Shown here one piece after another: positions 27,594 to 38,284 of a stretch of 64,000 nucleotides of DNA. This DNA is from Tetragonia tetragonoides (Eukaryota > Streptophyta > Magnoliopsida > Caryophyllales > Aizoaceae): the NCBI GenBank assembly GCA_038025085.1, contig CM076140.1, positions 39,183,501 to 39,247,500 on the forward strand, in the 5' to 3' direction. The notes under the pieces are model-generated. The model was given only the letters and a program-made list of their open reading frames with translations, did not search any database and had not been told where the DNA came from. The first letter of the stretch is position 1, and each line of letters opens with the position of its first letter. The position numbers and the translations under genes were made by a program.

Positions 27594-27805
27594 AGCACAT
27601 CATCAATTTCTCTTTGGAGAGTGATTTCCAAGTTAGCAAGAAAGGAGTTATTTGGTTCATCACACAAAGATTTTTGTACCCCATGCAATCTAGCAAATAA
27701 AATTCTTTTCTTTTTAAAAATGCTTCCAAAAATTTCCTTGTTCCATTTAGAAACTTTTTCTGCAAAACATTTTTGGATATCATGAATACTCAAATCATTA
27801 ACAAG

Positions 27806-28291
27806 TCATACATCATTTACCAGAGACTCAAAAGAGGGGTCCAACAACCACATTGGCTCAAACCTGAAGGGACGGAGGCCAAAGGTGGGTGCTTTTTCCT
27901 TTAGGTTCAGTAAAATGGGGCAATGGTCGGAAGTGAGACGGGGGAGATGGTGCAGTTTGGCGTTAGGAAAACATTCAAGCCAGCTATCATTACTCCAGGA
28001 TCTATCCAACCGCTCATGAATGGAATTAGAGCTTCTTTTGTTAAACCAGGTAAACCTTTGGCCAGGGATTCCCAGGTCATGCAGGTTACATTTGAGCATA
28101 CAATTATTAAAAGCATTAGCCCTATAAAGCTTAGTGAGATTTCCACCAAACTTTTCACAAGAGTCACATATCTCTTTAAAATCACCAATGCAAAGCCAGG
28201 GCCCCGAAATAGCGTGAGACAAATCAACTAGATAATCCCAAAGTAATTTGCAAAATTTGAACTTGGGGTTAGCATAAATAGCAGAAAGCAA
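27806..28291 (-). pseudogene. LINE endonuclease C-terminal part
   Basis: It contains GPWLCIGDFKEI, ERLDRSW and TSDHCPI, the conserved late motifs of apurinic-type LINE endonucleases. It is separated from the N-terminal part by a stop and frame change at about 28291-28300. Confidence 0.8.
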
Positions 28292-28295
28292 AAAA

Positions 28296-30083
28296 TTAAA
28301 ATTGTGTACCTGCCTGGATTAACCCATGGATGCCCTGAGCATTGGAGTCGATTGCCTCAAAGGAGACAATAGCCGAATGCCAGAGTATCGCAATGCCACC
28401 CGTGAAACCAACAGGATCGACAACAAACCATTTGTCAAAACCCAAAGAACCAAGGATAGTGTCAGCATTTCCACCACTAACTCTAGTTTCGGTTAGGATA
28501 AAGATATTTGGCTTGTGGGTATCAAGGATGAAATTAAGATTTGTCTTGAAGGAAGGTCGGGCAATCCCTCTCGCGTTCCAAAATAAAATCCCCATTTCAA
28601 CAATTAGTTTTGGAACGGGTCGCAGCACCCTGAGTGCTGGTTCATTTCTTGGTTCCCTTGTGTCTAGAATTTCTTTGCTTGGGAGCCACATCCAGTGAGT
28701 TCTCCTCATCTGGAGAGTCATATGGTGTTCTCTCTTTTTCCTCTTCCCCTCCAGTTTCTTGATAATTTTTATCTCGATCTGTTTTATGTCGTCAGTGGCT
28801 CTGAACAGATGATAGGCGTTTGCAAAGCTCGAGCTCATGAACAACTTTTTGTCGAAGTTTAGTCGCGAGCATCCCATCCACGCTGCAAAAGTCGGCATAG
28901 GGTCCTTTAGATTCCCCCATAGCCGAGGAAGAATCAGATCTGAGTTTGATCGAGCGAGATTTTCGAACCCCCAAATCAGGTCCCAGAGGGCTGACTCGGG
29001 TAAGTGCGTGGTGTCTCCCCACTGAGGGAGGTTCCTTGGGACAATCTCTCCCGATGGGAGGGTCATCATCAACAGTGACGACATCGGGAGCTCGAATTGA
29101 GGGTGGAGAATGAACTTCCGAAGGAGCTCCGGGTACGCCCTGCTCAAATGATTTGTCACCGTGTTCTTGAAGAAAAACTTGGTATCGTTGTAATTAAGGT
29201 TTGATGGAACCGCCTCCAGTGGGGTGGAGCTGCCCATCTCTTCTCGGTCCACCCAGAAGAGGCGATTGGGGGAGAGGCGCGAGCTTGGTGGAGGTTGGGT
29301 GGGTGGTATCAATGAAGGGAAGTTGAGATCCTCCAAGGAGGAGGGAGAGTCCATCATTAAGTTGATCTGAGACATAGGGTGGAGGGTGGATGTTTGAGGA
29401 GGTGGTGGTCGGAATTTGGTTGTTTTTGGAGTTGGGTTTTGTTTTGGAGTTTTGGGGTTTTTGGAAGGTGAGACAATGGAAGGTGAGAAAAAGGGGATCT
29501 GGGCCTCAGGTTCTTTGTGGTTAGGGTTAGAATTAGAAGGGGTGGGTAAAATGGCCCGATTGGTAAATGGAGGGTCCGAATCAACAACCCGGGTAGAGTC
29601 ACCTGTGTCAACAGGTGTCTCCTCCCCCAAGTTGTCTAAACTATGAAACATGTTTTTCGACGGGACCACGATTTCCTGATCAAGCAAATTCCCGCAAGGG
29701 TTTGTTTTCTCACCATTTTTGGTACCCTGCTTTTTCCTCCAAATAGAACTGCTTCGCTTCCTTGTCATCACCGATGATTTTTTTGCTCCGATCATCACCA
29801 TATCTACCAAATGACCTTCCTCAGACATTTTTCCATTTTCCATTTGGGTTATCCACTGATTTGGTACTCTGGGTTGTACCCTGTTTTTCCATCTGTTGAT
29901 TATGGATTTGAAACCCCATCCGCAATAAATGTTTTTCGCATTTATGAGCAAAATGTCCCATAATTTTGCACGTAGGGCAGAAACCTGGAAATTCTTGGTA
30001 TTCAATGTCTTGGCTGATGGTACCAATGAACACCTTTTCAGGTAATTCTTTCGTAAGATCCACCTGAACACATAACCTTGCAT
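28296..30083 (-). pseudogene. LINE ORF piece: linker plus endonuclease N-terminus
   Basis: The 595-codon frame is mostly Pro/Ser-rich linker. Its last 110 residues hold the endonuclease start (LFWNARGI, then ILTETRVSG and GGIAILWHS). The CCHC knuckle lies in another frame over its first part (29821-30093), so a frameshift has occurred. Confidence 0.75.
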
Positions 30084-30399
30084 ACTTTACCATAGTACCT
30101 GATTCAGTACAAATGTCAAATTTGACAAGTTTCCCAATGAAATTACCAATTTTTTATAGCATATTTTTGTCATAAAGCTCGACTGGCAATTCATTTAGAA
30201 TTACGCAAACCGTGGTTGTGGTTATGGTAGCCTTAGTCGATTGGAAACCCGGTTCCCATAACCGAACAGAGAGGAAGTGACCTGCAATGCTCCAAGGCTC
30301 TTTCGTCAAGATCCGTTGCAGGTCCGAATCAGTGGTGAAATTGACCAGGAAGAAACCCTTTCCCAGGCCTCTAATGGTGAATTCTCCTTTGAGTTCCAA
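29821..30399 (-). pseudogene. LINE ORF1-like part: DUF4283 and CCHC knuckle
   Basis: Two frames give a DUF4283-like stretch (LGKGFFLVNF, EPWSIAGHFLSV) and then a C-x2-C-x4-H-x4-C knuckle (CPTCKIMGHFAHKC). In plant L1 elements this unit binds the element RNA. Stops near 30154 separate the two. Confidence 0.75.
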
Positions 30400-30910
30400 A
30401 ATTTTTTCAGTTGTTCCAAGAGGAAGGAGAAGGAAACAGACCTTCCAATCACTTTGACAATGAGTGATTTAAGCCACGGAGTACAGAGGCTCAAATAGTC
30501 CTCACGAGATATGGCTACAAAAGGTGTGGGGTTTTTGAGTGAATGTTTGAGACGGAGAGACTGGGTTTGGAGGCGGTGGTGAGGTGGAGGAGGGGATGGT
30601 AAGAGTTGGTTGGAGAAAGATAGGGGTGGAGGAGGAAGAGTTGAGGAGTTTGTCACGAAAGGACAGTGCATCCTTAAGGGAAGGTTTTTGACCAATAAGG
30701 GAGGTTTGATTAGCAAGGGATGAAGAAGAGGAAGAGGGAGGGGAGGTTTGGTTGGTTATGCGGAGTGTAGAGGGTGGTGGACAAGTTGACACCGGCGAGT
30801 AATAGGATGGCAAAGGTTCGTCGAAGGTTGTTGGCGGCAGCGGCGGGGGGGTGGGGGTGTGGGGCCAGGGTATCCTCCAGGGAGGAGGGAGCCATTTTCT
30901 CACTGAGTTT

Positions 30911-31356
30911 TGCCAAATATAAACCCCTTAATTCATTATTTGTTGGCCAATAGTAAGCACATGACTATGTTTAATTATATAAGCTTGTGGAAAACAATAC
31001 TCCATACTATATTCTTATATTGCAACTCGTTGTACTCGATAAATAGTGAGTCATCAACTATTTTACAAGGCACACTACACTTTTCGATATGTTTTGGGAA
31101 GCAAATGATTGTGTCGATTTATTATCCGGAAACATAGACTATCCTGTTGTTAATTTATAGGAGTGACTTCTGTAACATACGACAAGCTTTGCCACATAAG
31201 CGATCTATCCATTTTATACCTACTTAAGTGATAATAGCCTCCTTATATTGAAACTACCTCACCCTACCCCCGAAATAACAAAATTTTTGTAATAGGGGTC
31301 AAAGAGGAGAGTTAGCAAATAACAAAAGATAATAAACAACCTGAATTAGGCTATAC
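30911..31356. other. Short gap without features
   Basis: I see no gene or repeat between the LINE 5' end and the next MITE. Confidence 0.5.
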
Positions 31357-31359
31357 TTA

Positions 31360-31748
31360 GGCCTTATTTGGTTCATGTGAGTAAACTTCTTATGGAAGTT
31401 GTAAATCTATGGAAATGAAGTTACATAGGTAAGTTAAATTCCATGGGAATCATATTATTTGGTTGATAAAATGGACTTTCTTGGTAGAAATGCAAAATGA
31501 CATACTTATCCTCATATATTACATAGATATGAGCTTTTTATGGGCACATGTGTAATTTGGGTGGCAAAGCATGTGAAGTTCCACTTACCTGTTAGCCCCC
31601 AGGCAAGCAACTTCCCATGAGACATGGGAAGTAAGTTACATAGTGAAGTTCCACTTCCAAGAAAGTTGATGAACCAAACAATGGAATTTTAACAACCTAC
31701 ATGGAAGTTGCACTTCCCATACTATCTTTCATCCAACCAAACAAGGCC
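31360..31748. mobile_element. Harbinger-like MITE
   Basis: Ends GGCCTTATTTGGTT and (reverse) GGCCTTGTTTGGTT, with TTA duplicated at 31357-31359 and 31749-31751. It is 389 bp with no coding sequence. A related sequence is at about 53317-53598. Confidence 0.75.
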
Positions 31749-31751
31749 TTA

Positions 31752-33350
31752 TATTGGCATCCCATTAGACAAACAAATACAATAGTAACAGTAGATTTTG
31801 CAGCGGCGGGCTGGTGAGTGCATAATTAGTGTCATTTTCCTTGTCAAATGAGCACTCATTCTCGTTGTTCTAGAATAAGTTTTGTTGATTTTGAGTGAAA
31901 TTTGATTCCTTTGGATGAGATTACGCTTCTTGGGTGTTTTTGGTTCGATTGTGTTTATAGGATGCAATTTGGAGCCAAATGAAGAAAAGAACGTGGCCGC
32001 GCACATTTTAAGCTTGGAATCCACGCGCCCACGCGGAAGGGATTGAAGTTTGAAGGAGAAGAAAAGAACGTGGCCGCACACATTTTGTACTTGGAATCCG
32101 CTCGCCCACGCAAGGGTGGCAGCAACTCCATTCTTCGTTCAAGATATGTTCGCGCGACCCGCAACTTTTGTGCACGAGATTCGCGTGCCCGGGCAATCCT
32201 CCGACGAGAGTGGAATTCGAAGAGCCTTCTTCTCTTTCTTTCTCTTGTCTCTCCTAATTCCAACTACTCCTCTTTCAAGCCTATAAAGAGGCATAGATAG
32301 AGCACTCAAAGGAAGCATATACTATCATAGATTATCTATCTTATTGCTTTCTTAGATAATTAGAGAGAATAAGAGTTTGAAATACTTAGATTATTGCTTT
32401 CAAACACTTGTTCGTTGTGCGGGTTTTGTATTTGGAGATCGAATTCAAGCTTTGGATTTCTTCTTCAAGCTTTTGGCAAATTATAGTTGAAGCACTTCGG
32501 TTTACTTCTCATCTCTACTATCTCTTCTTCCTTCTCTTTGCTATTTAGTTTATGCTTGATTTTAGATTGAATTTACTCGTTTCTTTCTTGTTTGTTCCAT
32601 GTTTATCATGTTTTTGAATTTGTGTTTATTGTTCTCCATAGCCATGAGTAGCTAATTTCCCTATCTAGAGTTGATGTAGCCCTACTATAGTTGATTGATG
32701 TATGGATAATTTTGGCTAGCATGGTTGTTGAGTTATATTGCGATTGGTTGTTTGTACCCTAATCGTTCATAATTCTTGAGAAAGAATCTTGATTTATTTT
32801 GGGTGATTTATATTTAATCGAAAGGGGAATATAAATTGCTTGACTTCAAACAATCATCGGTATTGTCTAATCACGAGAGTAGTTTAGATGATTCCAAAAC
32901 TTTGGATTGAAACCGTTTTTTGTTCTCTTGATGTTTGTTTGGCTCCATGAGAATAGGTAGTTATGTTTGCATTGAGTTTGCCTCTATTTCTTCGAGAGAA
33001 GGTTTAGGCTTCCATTATCCGTCCTTGCGATACTTGGCATGACATGCTAGCTAGTTTTATCCGTGGCATCAAGAACTTTAGTTTGGTGAAATCAAGTCTA
33101 GGTCCTTTTTCATGATAGTTTAATTGTTATTGGAATTGTGTTTAGTTTCAATTGAATAGTTTATAATCACCAACTCAAGTTTGAATCACTTAGCTTGACA
33201 ATTTAAGTAAAACTTAATACTTGGAATCGATAGCTCCCAGTGGGTACGATATTTTATTACGACGATATAACCCGTGTCTCCCTAAGTACATGATTGCAAT
33301 TTGTCACTCAACTCTTTTTAGAAGAAGGGAATAATCAATTGAATGATGCT
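31752..33350 (+). mobile_element. Possible LTR remnant of a large retrotransposon
   Basis: The right part (CGATAGCTCCCAGTGGGTAC, near 33228) resembles the LTR-end region of plant Tat/Athila-like elements, and a TGAGTGCATAATTAG string near 31815 could be the left end. No partner LTR, coding region or duplication was found. The 1.6 kb hold no gene I can support. Confidence 0.3.
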
Positions 33351-33353
33351 ATC

Positions 33354-33424
33354 TTATAGGGTAAGTGCAATAAGCGTTCTTGTATTGGATAATTACAGGA
33401 ACGCCTATTGCACTTACCCTATAA
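33354..33424. repeat. Near-perfect short hairpin
   Basis: Arms 33354-33379 and 33399-33424 (26 nt each) pair with one mismatch around a 19-nt loop. The arms contain GGGTAAGTGCAATA. It may be a miniature element reduced to its ends, or a small-RNA precursor. Confidence 0.85.
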
Positions 33425-34093
33425 ATAAAAAAAGTAGGTTTCGCGGTCAATTTAGGCTAGACAGACCTGAAATATATCATCAAAACTTAGGATGATTCTT
33501 GATGTTTCTTCTAAAATAAAGGTCAAAATTTTGGTCAGTAAAAGGCTTAAATTTCGTCGTTATTGCTATTAACGACGAAAAAAAGTTCGTCGTTGTTCGT
33601 CGTTGTTGATTCCCTCGTTAAAAGTTATATTGACGACTTTAAAATGTTCCTCGTTTGTTATCAATAACGACATGACACTTTTTGTCGTTATTACAAACCA
33701 ATAACGACGAACAAAAGATCCAATAACAACCATATCGCTCATTGTTAATGTTAATAGCATTGTGAATAGCGTCCAATAATAACGATATTATGGTTCGTCG
33801 TTATTGTAAAAGTTACAAATACCATTTTTTTTCATTCTAGATTTTTCACACAAATTACTATCAACAAATAATCAATTCTTATAGATGTACAAAAGTGAAC
33901 ATAAGAAAATGAATTTTCAATACTCATCTCTTTATTGAAAATATAATAATTGAAGTACATACACAAATGTTACCACTAGAACAATTGACTTCTATAACAC
34001 TTTCTGTTTTCCTTTTTTTTTCCTACACAATTGACTTCTACAACACTTTCAAAGTATAGTGAATTCTGGGTACAAGCCTATACAATTTATTTT

Positions 34094-35394
34094 GGGGAAT
34101 GCTAAATACAACATGCATTTTAAACCAATACAACATTTTTTCACTCAAAAATACTTATATACCCTTGTCATTCCTTTATCTACCAACACTTCAATGCACT
34201 TCAATTCTCTCTCGTTTCACTTGAAAATACTAGTTGCCTTTGATTCAAAACCACTTAAATTGTCAAACAACATTATGTCAATTGAAGATCCTCATGAAAG
34301 GATCATTTTCATGTAATTTTCAACTCAATTTGTTAATAAATTATTTTGTTTTTCTTACAAATTTTGATACGCATATTGTTGGGCAAAAAAATTGGACAAA
34401 AAGTTGATAGTCGCTTGAATTGAGCGATAACATTACAATAACGTCGCCAAAAGCTAGCGACTGTTTGGCAAAACAGATGCAACTAAATTGGAAACTAATC
34501 TTTTTGGCATGAAGTTCATAGTACTCTGCCACATTAATAATGAACCATTACCCAAAAGTGAATGAATCTACTGAAATTGATGAAGTGGGCTTAATAGAAA
34601 AAGGCTAATTAGACTAAGAAGCATCCAATCAACTAATAATAACAGGGGAGCTTAGCAAAAAAAAAAAACTAATAACAGGGGAGGATGAGCAAAATAAACT
34701 AATAACAGGGGAGAAGTAGACAAAGTAGATATACAACTCCCACCCTACGCCCACCACAAGCGAAATAGTCATTGAATCTCGGCGACGGAATCGGGATGTT
34801 GTCGCCCAAACGCGGTGACGACATTCTAGAACAGTCGCCAAACCTTGGCGGCGTTAACAACCGGCGTGTCACCATCAATTGGCGACTTAGAATCAAGGTA
34901 GTCGCTTCAAAATAGCGACACTTTTCCCCCATCGTCGCCCATTCTTAGCGACTCGGGTTATTTTCTGATTTGTCGCGGGACTCCATTCGATTCAATGGGT
35001 TGGTTTTGGTTAATCCAGTCTATTTCAAAGTTGTCATTTTTACTTCTGATCTGATGTAAATTATGTTTAATTACTTGTGTTGCTAAATTAGGAAGTGAAT
35101 TGATGAGGAGCTCCTACTTCTAGCACATGAAATTGGTCAGTCAAGTGATGGAGTTCGCATTTTTCGATCAAATTGGTGTTTAAATTATTTTTCCATGATC
35201 AGTTGAAAGATGTTGGGTGATGGCGTTCAATTGCTGCAACTGGAGTGGGTTTGATGATGTGAAAGGAGGGAGAGGAGGCTTGGGGGAAGAGAGAGAAATG
35301 GAAGGAGATTGTTAAATTAAAATAAGGGTATATGGGTCATTTTAAGTGCAAAAATGTTGTATTTGGGTCAAAATAGATGTATTTAGCACTTGTG
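34094..35394. mobile_element. MULE-like element with about 75-bp inverted ends
   Basis: The left end (TGCTAAATACAACATG...ATATACCCTT, 34100-34165) is inverted at 35325-35389 with scattered mismatches. The 8-bp string TTTATTTT flanks both sides (34086-34093 and 35395-35402), close to the 9 bp of Mutator-like elements. It has no transposase. The middle carries many GTCGC/GCGAC strings (34405-34975). Confidence 0.65.
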
Positions 35395-35402
35395 TTTATT
35401 TT

Positions 35403-38008
35403 ATTCAAGACTAACTCAAGTAAGTAACAGCTGCAGAACTTTCATTTCTTTGAGAATACCTGCTAGATAAACATAAGTAGGAGCTCAAGTTAGAATTTTG
35501 GACCAAAAAAATAGATAAAAATGATATTCTAAGAAAACAAACAAAAGATCTAAAAGAAGATGAAATTGGAAAAAGAAACACGCCATTCAAGAATGAATGC
35601 CACATTGTCAGACCCAACCATTTTATCAAACCCACTTCTAAGGACTGGTCCCCAGTCACTATATGCAGATCAACTTAAATAAAGTAACAGTATAGACCAT
35701 ACAAATTTGCTAAATAGAATTAACAAATATATGGTCTAATCAACACAACATACCTGAATCATGAGAATGCTAATTGTTTATGCTTTCATCCACATATCTG
35801 ATCTGCAAAATACTTGTGCACATTTCTAACAGAATGTCACATAAATTGAAACCTACAGTGAGTAGGTTTGTGAGATTCGACTAATCAAACCAGAACCTTG
35901 ATACAAACCTATGAACAACAGTTTAAATAAACAGCTCTCTGACCTCATAAACTCCTATGGACACTGGGAAGGTCCCTACAACAAGCTCATCTCTATAAAA
36001 AGCATACATCATGCCAATGTTTTTCGTCCCATCCTCACAGCATCCATGCAAGAGATTGCTGCAACAAGGAGCATTAACAATTTTAGAATATTTGAGAATA
36101 TGATAGAAAGAGAAATCAATGATTGACAATGAAGTACCATCTGGTAACTAGCATTAACCCAACATACACGGTAACTCATTAGAAAAACATACTTTGCAGT
36201 GAATCCTTTAAATGAAGCAATACATTTTCGATACCGAAGGGATCATCCGGTCATCTTCAGTAACTAGTTGATAAATCCATCTCCAGCAACTTGACACGAT
36301 TGCAGCTTCTGAAAAAGACCTCCAAATCAATAAAACAGCAAGATATATTTTAATGGTACTTGTGATCATTAGACTCTCATATCAGAAAAAAGGTCTTCTA
36401 TCTAATGACACTCAACCTGGTGAGTTTTACAGGTAGTGCCCTTACCCTACTAGGCGACTATTAGAGTTCCTAAGCTGATGTATACAGTCAAGAGTTGTAT
36501 GCTTTAACTGTGACACATTGTATGCAATTTTGAGTTCGCAAATAACTGGTCTTGGATCAAATGCCCTTCCTAAAAGGTAAGTTGATGCCAAGATAGGACG
36601 CCACTGATTCAATTGCTTTCGTCCAACTATGACCGCTATCACGAGTTCTTTAGTGCTGGATTTTTAAGTTTTTCGTTCAACAATTACAACTGAACGAATT
36701 TAAAATAGAAATAACTTCCGAAATCCCAAACAAATAACCAATGTACAGCTCACAATTTCAGAAGTATAATTCTCAGATTTCAGTTCAACAAATAACCAAA
36801 TCAATCACACAAAATATCCCGTTTCCACAACAAGATATCCAATGAATTACAGACCAAAAACCTAATTAATACTCAGCTATGTCACACACAATCGAACCCA
36901 ATAGAATAATGAGCTCAAGAACACTACAAACTCAGAAACAATGTCAAGTTCTCAGACCTCCAAATCAGAACAGTAATACCAACATGGGAGCAAAACATTA
37001 GGCGAATTCACATATAGAAAACCAAAATTCTGAAAATTAGTAAACAACTAAATTAGAAAACGCATAACATAAACCAGGAAATCAGAAGCCCTAAAAAACA
37101 GAAATCCATGAAACTGAATAAAAGAGTAGGGAGAGAAAAAATGGACGAACTGTATACTGCCTCACTGAATATTCGCTGATTCTGCTTAACACTTGAGGGA
37201 GTCTTTGACATCACACGACCATCACCTTGAGAGAGAATCAGAATCGAGATAGAGGAATTCGATGTTTCTCTTTCCCTAAACAGAACAAACAAAAATTGAT
37301 CAAATTTATGGCCCTCAAAAACAAAAACATCAATATCTGATATTCTAGGTTCCGATCGACCATTTCTGTCGGCGAAAGCAAACAAGCGGGTGAGTAAACC
37401 CACCATTACGCATCGATTGCCATTAGAAGGAGAGAGAAATCGATTACAGTTCACTAATGTAGCAGATAACAATTAGGAGGAGAGAGAAAACGATTGCAGT
37501 GCGCTATTGTAGCCGATGACGATTAGTGGCCTCTAATTTCTTTTACCACCATAATCAACGAAGAACATAATAGAAGTCTTCAAATAATGATCGATTGAAA
37601 ACAATGGAGGGTGGCGTGGGAGGGCAATGCATACTTCGCGTGTTACTCTCGAGGAAACTGATAGCTTAGGTTTTTTTTCTTTTCTTTTTTTCCTTGTCTC
37701 TGCATTTCTTTTTCTTAATGTTGTCTTGTAAATTAAACATGTTTTTATTTTTTAATCGTATTAAGTTTTAACATTTAGTTCTATTTTTTCCAATTTTCCT
37801 CGTAATAATTTAGTTTTGGTGAGAGTGTCAATATTTTTACCCGCTAAGATTTTCAGTCCGATTTTTAACTTATTACTAATAACGATGAAATTTAAAGTAG
37901 CAATAACGATGAATTTACCTACCCTCGTGAATTCTATATTGTTTAGTAATATTAACGACAAAAAAATACGTTCATCGTTATTACTTGGTCGTTATAAGGT
38001 CTTATTCT
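35403..38008. other. Unresolved stretch before the copia insertion
   Basis: Short minus-strand frames (35923-36129, 36442-36642, 37053-37472) have normal amino-acid composition, but I recognise no family and could not join them into exons. If the CACTA boundaries are right, this is internal sequence of that element, possibly captured. The last 150 bp are the CACTA subterminal repeats. Confidence 0.4.
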
Positions 38009-38013
38009 AGTAG

Positions 38014-38277
38014 TGATGAGCTACTTTGTCTATAGCGGTTATAGATAGAGAAAGTAGTGTAAGCAGAGAGAGAAAGGAAGAGAGAATGATTTGTAAGAAG
38101 TGAATAATAGATTAGCTTCTCTTACTGAGATTGATCTGACATCTGCCTTATATAGGTAGAATGTCTTGACATAATACAACATGTACATCTAACAAACTAA
38201 TAACAAACTATGTACAGCTTCTAACAACCTATGCTGACTCAGCAGCCTTTACAAACTAACTACATTTATTCTCAATA
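38014..38277 (-). repeat. 3' LTR of the copia element
   Basis: 264 bp. In element orientation both LTRs begin TATT instead of the usual TGTT, and end in CA. The purine tract (TTGAGGGGGAA) adjoins at 38278-38288. Confidence 0.9.
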
Positions 38278-38284
38278 TTCCCCC

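Larger units (their letters stand above)
27193..30910 (-). mobile_element. Broken L1-type LINE upstream of the AlaX gene
   Basis: Minus-strand pieces in order: a Pro/Ser-rich leader (30502-30903), a DUF4283-like domain (30154-30399), a CCHC knuckle (CPTCKIMGH..C, near 29985), an endonuclease domain with NARG and TETR motifs (28296-28630), more endonuclease (27806-28291, with SDHCP), and the pre-RT region (DGDKNTSFYQ, near 27500). Most of the RT domain is missing. A T-run at 27197-27211 is the poly(A) end. Frameshifts and a 38-bp tandem duplication break the frames. The 3' end lies about 240 bp before the AlaX start codon. Confidence 0.85.
33536..38013. mobile_element. CACTA-like region, right end clear, left end uncertain
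   Basis: Both sides hold many inverted CGTCGTTATT-like strings (33555-33810 and 37885-38000), as in CACTA subterminal regions. The right end reads TTCTAGTAG and is completed by TG at 43367-43368 beyond the copia insertion, giving a terminal CACTACTAGAA in reverse. A decayed CAGTA at 33536 is the best left-end candidate, but the flanking triplets (GGT and ATA) do not match. No transposase is visible. Confidence 0.45.

Noticed and set aside
27318..27785. 155-codon plus-strand frame
   Set aside because: It is antisense to LINE pre-RT and endonuclease pieces and has no recognisable motif.
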